The translations under genes were made by a program, and so were the position numbers. Below the pieces are notes generated by a model. It saw nothing but the letters and a program-made list of their open reading frames with translations. It made no database searches and was not told the origin of the DNA. This document shows positions 1 through 10,859 of a stretch of DNA of 64,000 nt, one piece after another; the stretch's first letter is position 1, and each line of letters begins with the position of its first letter. The stretch lies in contig NC_087073.1 of NCBI RefSeq assembly GCF_026151205.1, positions 13,101,837 through 13,165,836 on the forward strand, given 5' to 3'. The DNA comes from Bolinopsis microptera. Lineage: Eukaryota; Ctenophora; Tentaculata; Lobata; Bolinopsidae.

Positions 1-43
1 TCTCCTCCCTCACTGCCATTTTCTCCTCCCTCCTTCCATCACT

Positions 44-1426
44 ATGGATCTGAATTCTGTTACCAATGTTTTAAACTCGTTTTCATTAAATGAGCTGAAA
101 GCTCTTAAGGCCAGTGTTGAGAATGTCATGAAACTTAAGAGGGATTCTGTTAAATGCGAGGACTTCTTGGAGTTGCATTCAGATTTTGTTCAGAACAAGA
201 GTGTTCAACATGGCACGTTGATGTCTGAACTTGAAACACTTATGGCCAAGCAAACTGCTGTGAAAACTGCCACAAAGTGGCTCACTTCCACTGGAGAAGA
301 ATATGTATGGTCTTCCTCAAATGGACACACCACGACTAAGGAGCCAATCGATATTTTAAATTATCCTGGGATATCAGAGCTTATGCATGATATCAACTCC
401 AAGTTTGGCTGCAAGCTAAACTCATGCCTAGCAAGCATGTACAAGTCTGGTTCTTGTGCAACTAGGTACCACAACGACGACGAGACGTCTCTTGACCAGT
501 CGCAAGGTATTTATGTAGTTTCATTTGGAGCTGAGAGGACCCTCGACATAATTCCAGAAAATGGGGATAAGCGATGTAACAGTAAATGCTATATCACCCC
601 AAAGGACTGTAGTTTGTATATTATGAAACCGGGGTGTCAGGAATATTGTCTTCACAAGGTTCGTGCAGAGAGCTCAGTTAAGGGGACTCGGTATAGCTTA
701 TCTTTTCGCTGCCAGATACCGAAGACAGATACAAATGTAGTCAAGGAGCAGATTGCCCGCACTACAATTCCTATGCCGCCCACCACCACCTCAACACCAA
801 CCCTTTACTACCGAAATGCTCCAAGAAAACCGAAGAGCAGGAAAACCACTGTCCTGTTTGGAACGTCAATGACAAAATTCGTACGGACAAATAAGTTGGG
901 ATTCCGGGGAAGGAAAGTAATCAATGTGTCTCAAAGTGGTGCAAAAATTAGAGACATCACTGAAAACATTCATCATTTTCATAAAACTCATGCAGCTGCA
1001 GAAGCTGACGATATTGAAAAAATTATATTGAGTGTTGGTACAAATGACATAAAACATTCTAAGTATGGGGTTCAGTTCCTTAGGAAGTATCTTACTGAAT
1101 TAATTGACACCACTAAGCAGTTATTTCCCGCTGCAATTATAATTATCCAATGTTGTCTTCCTATTAAGTGTTTATATTCCTACATAGCAAAGAATGTTCT
1201 AGATTTTAACAATCTACTTAAAGACTTATGCCTAAAGAATAATTGCGTGTTCCTAGACTGTTTCTCAGACTTTTTAACTCGAGACTTTAGATCATGTAAT
1301 GAACTTCTATACCATGATTGGCTTCATCTCAACATGAGAGGAGTAGGTTTACTGTCCACTTGGCTTAAGTTTGTTGTAAACGAACACAGTTTTGACAGGG
1401 TTGTAAATAATCTTCTGGGAATTTAA
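44..1426 (+). CDS. LINE-A ORF1: AlkB-like 2OG-Fe(II) dioxygenase plus SGNH esterase
   Basis: This 460-residue protein is uninterrupted. Residues about 105-227 match the AlkB fold. The iron ligands H143 and D145 lie in YHNDDE, the segment VVSFGAERTL follows, the distal ligand is H204 (CLHKV), and the 2-oxoglutarate-binding arginines are R216 and R222 in RYSLSFR. All expected catalytic positions are present. Residues about 268-450 match an SGNH/GDSL hydrolase: block I reads GTS with S275 as nucleophile (GDS is usual), block III reads GTND (N334), and block V reads DWLH (D425, H428). The N-terminal 100 residues are helical-looking and contain no recognised domain. AlkB enzymes remove alkyl groups from bases in DNA or RNA; SGNH esterases occur in ORF1 of some CR1 elements. 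A role in protecting or demethylating the LINE RNA/cDNA is inference. The ORF1 stop precedes ORF2 by about 100 bp. Confidence 0.85.
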   Translation: MDLNSVTNVLNSFSLNELKALKASVENVMKLKRDSVKCEDFLELHSDFVQNKSVQHGTLMSELETLMAKQTAVKTATKWLTSTGEEYVWSSSNGHTTTKEPIDILNYPGISELMHDINSKFGCKLNSCLASMYKSGSCATRYHNDDETSLDQSQGIYVVSFGAERTLDIIPENGDKRCNSKCYITPKDCSLYIMKPGCQEYCLHKVRAESSVKGTRYSLSFRCQIPKTDTNVVKEQIARTTIPMPPTTTSTPTLYYRNAPRKPKSRKTTVLFGTSMTKFVRTNKLGFRGRKVINVSQSGAKIRDITENIHHFHKTHAAAEADDIEKIILSVGTNDIKHSKYGVQFLRKYLTELIDTTKQLFPAAIIIIQCCLPIKCLYSYIAKNVLDFNNLLKDLCLKNNCVFLDCFSDFLTRDFRSCNELLYHDWLHLNMRGVGLLSTWLKFVVNEHSFDRVVNNLLGI

Positions 1427-1523
1427 ATCTTTGATCTTTTCTTCCATTTAATATTTTGATTAAGACGTTGCGCCTAAAATTAAAACTCAAACAAATATCT
1501 GATTTAATCTTTTTCTCAATTTT

Positions 1524-4500
1524 ATGCCTCCCATTTCAGGTACATTCGGTCACTGTCCATTTTCCAATATGTTAGACAATGAATCGTTTAGACTTAGAAT
1601 AGGTCTTTTTGCATGCAAAAGGCCTCGTACACAGTCAAGAAATGCACTTATACATATCAACACGTTTATACCTAACAAAATTTACACATTTAAGTCTCCA
1701 TACACCCCACACATCAACTACAATTATCATAATCATATGTTTCTCTTCTATTCTCTCATCATGACTTACTTTCTCCCAATTCTTCTCTCCACGGTTAGGT
1801 TCATGAACACCGTATTCCCCCTAGATTCTAATATTCATTCCTCTCTACTCCTTGACAGCCCACGTTATCTTATACCATTTCTTGCTTGCTCCCACATCAA
1901 ACTTTTCTTTGTAATTATCTCCTCATGGTTTATAAGAAATGTTCTTCTCCCTGGTAAGATTAATAGAGTCAAGTATTCCAGCCGCCTCAGGCGTCTAGTC
2001 TCTTTATTCATTCTTTGGGTTTTCTCTCTTAACTTTCTTCTGATAACTCTTGTTAATCCTTCTATGCTTAATCCAGGTCCCAACTCCCTATCTGTACTAT
2101 ACCAAAATGTCCAAGGTCTTATTCCTTTCAGTAACCTAAGCTCCTCCCATCCCCTTCTTGATGGTAATAAGATTTCCGAACTTCAATCCTTTGCTAACAT
2201 AGAGCAGCCTGACATAATTGCCCTAAATGAGACTTGGCTCAAAAAGTCTATTTCTAGCAACGAAATCTTTCCTTCTTCTCAATATGAAATCTTCCGCAAT
2301 GACCGCACGAGAAAGACTCATCCTCAAGATCCTAATAACCCTAAAAAGTTTAGGGAAAATGGAGGTGGTGTTCTTTTGGCTGTTCGGTCTGATCTCGACG
2401 CCACTACAACCCGACTACCAGTTAGCCTAGGTGCAGAAATGCTTGCCGTTAAAATTGCTTTCCCTAACAAAGAGAGTATTGTAATCTGTACTTGTTATAG
2501 AGTAGAAACTCTTGGGTTACCTAATCATGATGTCATAGTTAGTTATATTCGCAAGCTAGTTTCCAAAAAGAATCCCCCTAAAATCTATCTTATTGGTGAT
2601 TTTAATCTCCCCCATACAGACTGGCTATCTTCATCCAGTACCGTACCTATTGAGCAATCCTTCATAGATTCTTTCAGTGATCTTTCTCTCTCCCAGTTGA
2701 TCACATCACCAACCCATAAAAGTGGTAATACATTAGACATTCTTCTCAGTAATTATGATAACACAATCGATAACTTGAATGTCTGTGATCCTCATTCCGT
2801 GTGCAAATCTGATTATTTTCCTGTCACTTTTTCAATTAAAAGCTCCTTTTCCCGTAAGAAAACTCCTAAACGTAAAATCTATAATTTTAAGAAAGCAAAC
2901 TGGGACATGATTAATCGTGAATTATGCTCGATTAATTGGCAAGTCCTAGAATGCCTAGATCCTGATTCGTCTTGGAAGTTAGTTAAAGACTGCATTATGA
3001 ATTTAGTTGATATACATATTCCTAAAGTAACTATTAAATCAGAGTTCCAACCCCCGTGGTTCGATAGTGAACTTTTTTCTTCATGCCGTAAAAAAGATAG
3101 ACTCAGAGCTAAATTTAAAATTTCTGGTTCTATTTCTGATGAGTTAAAGTTTGTTACTAGCCGTAAAGATTTTAAGAGGTTTCATCAGCCAAAATAAGAG
3201 ACAATCTTTTCAATAGTGATGATCCCGCGCTTATAACTAAGAAGTTTTGGTCACATGTTAAGTATCAATCTAACTCCTGCCGTATTCCTAATTGTGTTAG
3301 TTATTCTGGACAGCTTCGGTTCAAACCCAAAGATCAAGCTGAACTTTTCAATTCTTTCTTTTATAACCAGTTTTCGGATCCTTCACTTTATGACACTGAC
3401 ATCTCCTATGTCAATGATGTTGATTTTGATATTGACTTCGATCATCGGGATGTTCGTAAGCTTCTTTCAAATATTAATTCAAATAAAGCCCAGGGACCAG
3501 ATGGCATACACGGTAAAATTCTAAAAAATTGTTCCGTAGGTTTAGCTTACCCTCTAACATGCATTTTTCGTGGATCCTACAACAGCGGCTACATTCCACA
3601 AGAATGGAAACTTGCAAATGTTGTCCCAATATTTAAGAAAGGTAAGAAAAGTGAGGTTGAAAACTATAGACCAATATCCCTTACTTGTTTAGTCATGAAA
3701 GTTTTTGAGCGCATTGTTAAACGTAAACTGCTTTCTTTGACAAGTACCCTTCTTGATCCCAGGCAGCATGGTTTTCTAGAGCACAAGTCATGCACAACCA
3801 ATATGGTTGACTTTTGTGATAGCCTGGCATTGTCTCTTAACGAAAATATTATCAATCATGTTGTGTATTTTGATTTTGCTAAGGCATTTGATTCTGTAAA
3901 TCATGATATCCTTCTTCATAAGCTAAAGACCTTATATAACATTGATGGTACACTTCTCAAATTTCTTACCAATTACCTTCAAGGCCGTTACCAAAGAGTG
4001 GTTATTGGTAATGAGATGTCATCTACCCTCTCAGTTAATTCTGGTGTCCCCCAGGGCTCTATCCTTGGTCCCTTACTTTTTGTATTGTTTATCAATGATA
4101 TTCCTCTTGGCCTTTCGGATAATACTGATATTGTTTTGTATGCCGATGATACAAAAATCTGGCGTAAAATACATTCATCTTCTGATAACACTAATTTACA
4201 AATGGATATAGACTATCTCTCTGACTGGGCACTAAGAAACAAAATGCGATTCCATCCAGCAAAATGTAAAGTGCTTATTGTTTCAGGAAAACCATCTTTA
4301 TCTCCTCCATTCGCATATAATCTTGATGGCTCTCCTCTTGTGTATGTAGAGTTAGAAAAAGATCTTGGAGTCGATGTTACTCCTAAGCTAAGTTGGAATA
4401 GTCAGTGCGACAGAATTTATACTAAGGCCTGCCAACAACTTGGTATGGTCAGAAGAAATGGCCATATTGTCATTGATCAGAAACGTCGCCGGGCGCTTTA

Positions 4501-5038
4501 CCTTTCCCTGGTTCGTAGCCAATTCGAAAATTGTTCCATAATCTGGCGCCCTTGTAATAAATCACTTAATGATAAATTAGAAAGTCTCCAAAAGAGAGCT
4601 ATTAAATGGATTCTGTCTGAAGAGGGCCGCAGTTATCCACCTGAGCAATATGTCAAAAAGTGCAAGCTTGTCGACATTCTCCCTTTGTCTCAAAAGTTTG
4701 ACTTGAATGATCTTATTTTTTTCCACAAAGTTCTGAACAATTTAATTCCTGTATCGCTGCCTCACTATCTCTCTTTATATCAGGGCACTTCTCGACTAAG
4801 ACGTTGCCACCTCGACAGTCTGTCTATTGTGTCATCAATTTTACCTAAGTTAAGTCAGAATTCACACACCATATGTAACTCAAATAGCCCACTGGCAAAA
4901 TCATTTTTCTACAGAACACATATACTGTGGAATGGACTCCCTTTACAGGTAAGACAGATTGTGTCTACTAGTCTTTTCAAAGCTGAGGTCACTAAGCATC
5001 TGTGGAAATGTTTATTAGATAGTGAAACAACAGTCTAG
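1524..5038 (+). CDS. LINE-A ORF2: APE endonuclease and reverse transcriptase (one frameshift)
   Basis: About 1170 residues. The first 180 contain several hydrophobic stretches (around residues 75-90, 118-140 and 158-175). The endonuclease then starts at SVLYQNVQGL, with LNETWL, GDFNLP and a terminal SDYFPV. The family motif is SDH, so the catalytic His is Tyr here (codon 2814-2816). The frame changes once near 3170-3179 and stays open to the stop. The downstream part carries the RT domain with NKAQGPDGI, NYRPISL, FDFAKAFDSV, SGVPQGSILGPLL and the catalytic YADD (about 4139-4150), then a thumb/C-terminal region. The start at 1524 is the first Met in frame; it may be further in. A single frameshift in 3.5 kb could be a real mutation or an assembly indel. 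Confidence 0.88.
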
Positions 5039-5457
5039 CCAAGTCTCTTTGCTCCCCATATTATTATTTTTTGTTTTATTAAGTTTTTTTATCTACCTTC
5101 CTATACTTTCAACATCATATCACACTTCACCCGCACACCTTCTCACACATTAATGACCATATCAGACCTGTATCTAATGTATCTGGAATTTGACGTATGA
5201 AATACCAATTTTGACACTATATCCACAGTTATTCACCATGGATTTGTTTGTTATTAAATAGTTTTTCATAAATTTTTGGATTTAGATTAATTCGATGTAA
5301 TGGGTCCAAGTTACTGCGGACATAGTTCACTATGTGTTTACCGTGTTTGGGTGCCCATCATATTTTACAGATGGGGGCGATATTTTGAACGATTCTATTT
5401 TATATTCATCTATTGCTGTACTCTGTAAAATTTGAAAAGTATTTAATAAAAAATAAA

Positions 5458-5597
5458 AAAATTTCTAATTTCTAATTTTTAATTTCTAATTTCTAATTTT
5501 TAATTTCTAATTTCTAATTTCTAATTTCTAATTTCTAATTTCTAATTTCTAATTTCTTATTTCTAATTTCTAATTTCTAATTTCTAATTTCTAATAA
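5458..5597 (+). repeat. LINE-A 3' tail of (AATTTCT)n heptamers
   Basis: About 19 head-to-tail copies of a 7-bp unit, with a few variants, directly follow an AATAAA-like stretch after ORF2. Short tandem-repeat tails replace poly(A) in CR1/L2-type LINEs and are thought to be copied during target-primed reverse transcription. Confidence 0.85.
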
Positions 5598-6291
5598 GAT
5601 AAGTTAAATTGCATTTTGTCTTTGTACAGGATTAAATTACAGGTTCATATCTGCCGTTTTCTGACAAAAGTGCTTAAGTAACATTTTGGAAATTTCGGGT
5701 TTTTTGGTTTAACTTTTGTTTTTGGGTCAAGAACTATCCCTAAGGACCATTGGATACATTCGTCGACCCTCCAAAACCCCCTTTTTGGAACCCCCTAAAA
5801 TGCAAAAAATGGTCATTTTTCTGAGAAAAGTGCATTAGTAACATTTTGGAAAACGGGTGCCGTTTATCTCAAAAATAGTGCCATTTCGGGAACTGAAAAT
5901 GGCGGCATTGTTTTCTACGTCAAAAACTGGCCCAGTGACGGTGATTTGGTGATCGTGGGTCCTTTGGCTTGAAAAAAAGAACAATTTATTGCACTTAAGC
6001 AGTTTTGTGAAAACGAGCTCGTTTTCTCACAAAAGTGCTTAAGCTTGCCATTATACTTTTAATTAAATGTTGATTCTGTCAACTGAAGCTATATAATCGG
6101 TACTTACAAATTTAAATTTTCACGACGGATCGATTGGTGATGGTCATAAACTTCAGAAACGCTAGCTTCGCCGTAAAAATTGCCGATTTGTCAATGCAGA
6201 ACCTTTCAAAATATACTTCAAAATTTGCTTTAAAATTTTGATTCTCTAATCAGTTGAGACTGCAGATTTTTAGCTTCCCTGACCTAAAATG

Positions 6292-6841
6292 AAGCAAATT
6301 GCTATTGCACTGGGAGGAAAGACGAGAACGTATCTTCAACCTGGGTCAAAGCTATAAGGTATTTTGCTGAAGGCAGAATTGGTGAAAGCTGGGAAATCAT
6401 TTTGTGGGCAGACAATTGTTCCGCTCAGAACAAATGCTGGACGCTTTTCACTGTGTTATGTTCGCTCATAAACAGCCCTGACTTCGGGCTTGACACGATA
6501 ACAGTGAAATATCTGGAGCCAGGCGATGCGTTCATGAGCGCTGACTCGTTCCACCATAAAGTGGAACTGTTCATCAAACAGTGCGGACAGCTACATAATT
6601 ATGACTTGAGGACTTTGGTGGTACAGTGGAAAATGTGGGTACTGCTGTTTCTATGGCCTGTTCGGACTTTAATTCTTGGCCTATAAGGTCATATGAGACA
6701 AGCAACCGCTGCAAAACAGAAAGACCACTGCTCGAGAAGGTGAAAATTATCAGGTTTCAGCGTGGCTCGGTTCAAATGGAATGGAAATCAGAGCACAACG
6801 AGGTTTTCTTCCGTTCTGCTCCATTTCTGCGGCAGAAATAA
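6292..6841 (+). pseudogene. Transposase-like remnant in the 3.3-kb TIR element
   Basis: An open segment reads CTGRKDENVSSTWVKAI, then LWADNCSAQNKCWTLF and EPGDAFMSADSFHHKVE. After a frame change near 6620 it continues with FNSWPIRSYET and a PLLEKVKIIRFQRGS segment, ending at a stop. The conserved Asp-Asn-Cys and Asp-Ser-Phe-His-His motifs recall an uncharacterised protein family that is dispersed in invertebrate genomes and probably transposon-derived; that is recollection, not a search. The N-terminal half of the protein is not recognisable upstream, so this is a truncated and frameshifted copy. Confidence 0.5.
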
Positions 6842-8370
6842 AAGAGATTGATCCGGTTAGGTATAATCATAGCTTTCCCACAAAATCAATCACGGGGTAT
6901 AGCGAGCGCTAAAAAGAAAGATATAGTTCAAAAACTTTGTAGACTTATGAGCCCCCGATTTTTTCGTCAAGTTTCAAATATAAATAGATATATTCTCAAT
7001 AGTATTGCCTGAATAAATAGTATCTGAAGATTTGTAGGATACAATACTTGAGTAGGAACAGTGTGCCTCGTGACGTGTAAAGCTTCGCACGAAAATAGCT
7101 GGATAACGCAACATTTTTCACAGGTTTCGTGTACATTCTTAGCTTATCAATTACAGTGAATGGGATATTGACTTTGAGTAGGGAATGTTAGGACATGATT
7201 GGATCTTGTGATATAAAGTAAGAATATCTCATCGCATGTAATAGTTAATACTCAACAAGCTAATATATTTTTACTACAAGCTTACAGGAAAAATGTTTCA
7301 TCCTTTTATTTTGTGCTCGATAGACTCGGCCTGGGTCAGCTGCCTTATAGAGCGAAAAATATATCTATTCATTTCTATAAGTCTATGGCTCATCTTATAT
7401 ACCACCTCATATCCACACTGTTATCAATCTACCTTTTTTTAGTATTGATTCGTGATCAAAGAGAAAGTTTTAATATTCCGTATCATTACAACCTGTTCCT
7501 GACCATACATTTTTCTTGTACGATTTCAAAGCTTTTTTCGAGTATGAGTGTTGTACCTTATAACATGGTAAACACTAAGTTATCTGCTTACCTAGCTCAT
7601 AGGCTTCCTCAAACCTGTACATCCGCTACTTTTACTGCATCAAAAAACATCAATCACAACCAAAGTTATGACGTATCATAAAGCATGACAATTACGCACG
7701 TTGCTAATCTGTTCTTGCTCGCGCACGTGCAATCTTTTGATGTTGCTTATAAGCATTAAGCAACGACGCTGTTTACCTTTGTTAAAATAGCGCCATTATT
7801 CTAAAGTTTATTTCACCTCGCTTTCGACGTTAATTATAGAAAATCTAAAGCCTTAATCAAAATTCTTAGAATGCTATAGCCTATTATCCTATCCTTTGTT
7901 TACAACTCTGCTTAAAATGACGAGGTCTCAACTCCATTTGCGAGCTGAAATTGGTCACGCCAGAGGGTCATTTTTAGGTAAATTTTCAATGTTTTTTCTT
8001 CTATGTCCCCGTTGACGGGGGGAATTATTCGTCAAGTTTAAAATATAATATAGATATTGGCCTTTATGAAGAAAGCCTCATCTGAGTTTTTAATTTAATT
8101 TCTAAAGAGAGAAACTTATTTATTATTATCCCGTACTATCACCAATCGACTCTTCGTCAAAACAAGCGTCAAAATGCTGGTAGAATTCCGATTCGAAAAC
8201 AAAATTTTATAAGGAATTGCAATGTCTCATTCCCGCTCGTTGCCACTATTTTTTAATCCGCTAAGGAGAAGGGAGTGTTTTGGTGTTCTTAAACCATCAC
8301 CAATCATGATTTGTCGTAAAATTTTAGGTCACTGGAATGATCGCAGATAAAGTTACCACTAATGTTGGTG

Positions 8371-8765
8371 CACTTAAGCAATTTTCTAAGAAAACGAAAT
8401 TTTAAAATTTTTTATTTCAGCCTGTCCCAATGGCAATATTACAACCAGAGTTTCATCACAACAGTTTAAGGCTAATTTTTCGTCTTATTTTCGATGACCA
8501 ATAATGGTTTGAACGGGTCATTTTCATGAGAACATGGAGTTTTTGCCGATGTGGCTGTACTTAAGCACTTTTTTCAGAAAACGAAATTTTCAAATTTGTA
8601 TTTCAGCGTGTCCCAATATTACAACCATGAGTGTTTCATCACAACAGTTTAAGGCTAATTTTTCGTCTTATTTTCGATGACCAATGGTTTCAACGGGTCA
8701 TTTTCATCAGAACATGGAGTTTTTGCCCATGTGGCTGTACTTAAGCACTTTTCAAGAAATTCAAA
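8371..8765. repeat. Tandem 180-190 bp subterminal duplication in the TIR element
   Basis: Two and a bit copies of a block occur head to tail. Each begins with the ACTTAAGCA end motif and runs through TTTCAGC(C/G)TGTCCCAA and GGTCATTTTCATGAGAACAT-like sequence. The copies share almost the same order of motifs with small indels. They multiply the right-end motif three times before the true terminus. Confidence 0.75.
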
Positions 8766-8982
8766 CTACAATTTGTGATTTTGAGGCACTTTCCGAGAAG
8801 TTATAGGATGATGAAACCTTGTCATAAGTCTCAAAAGTCGACAAAGCACCTTAGAAACATAGTGGGTGCAGTTTAAATTTGACAGCAGCTAACCCAGATC
8901 AATAACAGAATTGAAATCTTTAAAGTCAATTTGCACAAAATGAACCTTGTGTTACTTAAGCACTTTTGTCAGAAAACGACAG

Positions 8983-9540
8983 TGTTTTGATGAGCACCCG
9001 GACTCCTTAAATCTTAAGTATTTTAAAGTTGGCTTTGTTAAGAAATGTCCGGCAATGCAACTAGGAGCATCGTTTAATTTCCATATTCAGAACTAATATT
9101 TTGGGGATTAATAGAATTGAAGTTATATGTTGATAGTGATACGATTAGACATTTGTTTTCTGTCATTACCTTTTTTTGTAATTGTGATTTTGTCAGTTTG
9201 TATTCCTTTGGTTATGATTGGTGTCCCGTTACCCATGCGTTTTACAGTTTTACATCATTTTAACAGTCGTACTCTTCCGTTCAATAATCCTTAAATTTCT
9301 ATTCGATGACAATTAAATATTTCCATTCATATCAATTTTCATGTAAATTTTGGGATTCAAGTTTTAAGGCTATTTTGTTCTACTTAAGATATGAACTAAC
9401 TTAATTTTATTCAGGAGGTTATCTAAAAATGATATTTTATTCGAAGATTTATCAAAAGCCTTAACTGTGTATGATTGGCCTCTCCAAACAAATCTAAATT
9501 TACCTTCAGTCCTAGTCAAGTTTCAGCACTACACTACAAT
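8983..9540. other. AT-rich spacer, nothing recognised
   Basis: No coding frame, repeat or terminal motif could be supported between the two DNA transposons. Confidence 0.6.
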
Positions 9541-10413
9541 GTATATACCTTATCGGACCTTATTTGGACGGACCTTACTTGAACGCTGGAGGCCCTAGCG
9601 TTCATCTTAATGTCCGTTCAAATAAAGTCCGTTCAATTAATGTCCGTCCAAGTTAAAGTCCGTTGAAATTTTTTCAAAACTTTTTCCATTTCGAACTTTT
9701 CACCCAGAATATGACAACTATGAGAACTTTATTGTGCCGTAAGTTAACGACGGAAAGGTTCTCCTTGGTCTGCCGGAGGCACAGAAAACTCTACTAGTAT
9801 ATGATGTTTTCAAGGGTCACTTGGCGGGAAAAGTCAACGAAATCATGGCACTCAACAACATAGTTCATGAGCTAGTCCCCGCCAACATGACAAACTTGTT
9901 CCAGCCTCTAGATATTACGGTAAATCGTGTTGCCAAGGACATTGTCCGATGTTGTTATACTTCATATTACTGAGGGGAGGTAATTAAACAGTGCTAGGAA
10001 AGCTCCACGTGATGTTAAGGTTAACCTAAAGTTGTTTAAGATAAAACCACTTCACGCCGAATGGCTTGTACAAGTTAACACTGAAATGCAGGACCGGGGT
10101 AGTTTGATAAAAAAGGTTTCCACAAAGCTAGAAATCACTGATGCTTGTTTAAGCATGGACTATTTCATGCACGAAAACCCATTTAATGAAGATGATATGT
10201 GATATTAGACACTGATCATGTACACATATTTTAACATTTTTACTGCTTAATGACTGTTTTTCTTACTTCATACTTACTGTATAAAAAATGGATTAAAAAA
10301 TCATTTAGATTTTTGATGGTTTTGAATGCCTTCGAGCGTTCATATTAATGTCCGTTCACAAGTATGTCCGTTCATGTAATGTCCGTCCAAATAAGGTCCG
10401 ATAAGGTATATAC
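9541..10413. mobile_element. Short pogo-like (Tc1/mariner superfamily) DNA transposon
   Basis: The first 35 or so bases (from GTATATACCTTATCGGACC) are repeated in inverse orientation at the right end, and both flanks read TATA next to CCTTATCGG. Subterminal repeats of the type AATGTCCGTTC occur on both sides. The interior carries a broken DDE_1-type transposase. At about 0.87 kb it is shorter than an autonomous pogo element, so it is internally deleted and non-autonomous. Confidence 0.8.
9748..10201 (+). pseudogene. pogo/jerky-type DDE transposase remnant
   Basis: A first segment reads LVYDVFKGHLAGKV, NNIVHELVPANMTNLFQPLD and ITVNRVAKD. This is typical of the C-terminal catalytic part of pogo-like transposases, where the Asp of VYDVFKG and the P.NMT.LFQPLD block are family marks. 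A second segment after several stops reads KIKPLHAEWLVQV and ends at SMDYFMHENPFNEDDM plus a stop. The N-terminal DNA-binding part is missing and the middle is broken. Confidence 0.75.
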
Positions 10414-10446
10414 TGGCCTGCCAACAAAACATACAATTAAGTTGGA

Positions 10447-10535
10447 CAGCAAAACTCCGATTTATTGCGGACTTTAGAGGAAAGGCAAACACGGGGTGAA
10501 TCGGGGTTTGCAGTGAATTGGGGTTTTAGTTTTGG
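10447..10535. mobile_element. Fragment of a pogo-type MITE (CAG(T/C)AAAAC(C/T)CCGATTTA family)
   Basis: It begins CAGCAAAACTCCGATTTA and carries a GGAAAGGCAAAC block and ATCGGGGTTT, in the same order as the left half of the complete MITE in the Ly6 gene intron. It is diverged and lacks a clear right terminus. Confidence 0.6.
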
Positions 10536-10575
10536 GGCTTAAATTGATCAGCAATGGGTGGATAAGGCCTAAAAT

Positions 10576-10854
10576 CTTAATTGACGATGTCAATTCATGG
10601 CAGCTCGGCGCGGCACAGTAGCGCATTTCGCCGATCTAGTCGCTGTGAGAAGCCTTAATTGACGATGTCAATTCATGGCAGCTCGGCGCGGCACCGTAGC
10701 GCATTTCGCCGATCTAGTCGCTGTGAGAAGCCTTAATTGACGATGTCAATTCATGGCAGCTCGGCGCGGCACAGTAACGCATCGCGCTACAATGAGAAGC
10801 CTTATTGAGTGCGCGGCGCGGCACAGTAACGCATCGCGCTACAACCTAAAATCC
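10576..10854. repeat. GC-rich 78-bp tandem repeat
   Basis: Three near-identical 78-bp units start CTTAATTGACGATGTCAATT and contain GCAGCTCGGCGCGGCAC. Two shortened, diverged copies follow. The first part of each unit holds the short palindrome ATTGACGATGTCAAT. The block is far richer in CpG than its surroundings. Confidence 0.85.
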
Positions 10855-10859
10855 ATACA

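Larger units (their letters stand above)
1..5597 (+). mobile_element. LINE-A: nearly complete CR1/L2-like non-LTR retrotransposon
   Basis: Two consecutive ORFs (ORF1 with dioxygenase and esterase domains, ORF2 with APE-type endonuclease and reverse transcriptase) are followed by a 420-bp 3' UTR and a tail of tandem heptamers rather than poly(A). A short-repeat 3' tail and an ORF1 esterase are known traits of the CR1/L2 group, so I place it there; the exact clade needs an RT tree. The 5' end may lie left of the window, because the sequence begins only 43 bp before the ORF1 start. Visible damage is light: one frame change in ORF2 and one altered endonuclease residue. The copy therefore looks young. 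Confidence 0.9.
5651..8982. mobile_element. Degraded DNA transposon with 33-bp terminal inverted repeats
   Basis: The sequence at 5651-5683 is the inverse of 8950-8982 with one mismatch. Its core (TTTTCTGACAAAAGTGCTTA) recurs in diverged form at about 5819 and 6025 in left orientation, and at about 8371, 8560 and 8740 in right orientation, so both ends carry subterminal copies. Transposase-like coding remnants lie inside. No target-site duplication is obvious. The superfamily is not determined. The rest of the interior (about 6850-8370) shows no convincing coding sequence. Confidence 0.7.

Noticed and set aside
7313-7681. 122-codon plus-strand ORF in the TIR transposon
   Set aside because: No motif or relation to the transposase segments, and composition like the surrounding AT-rich DNA.
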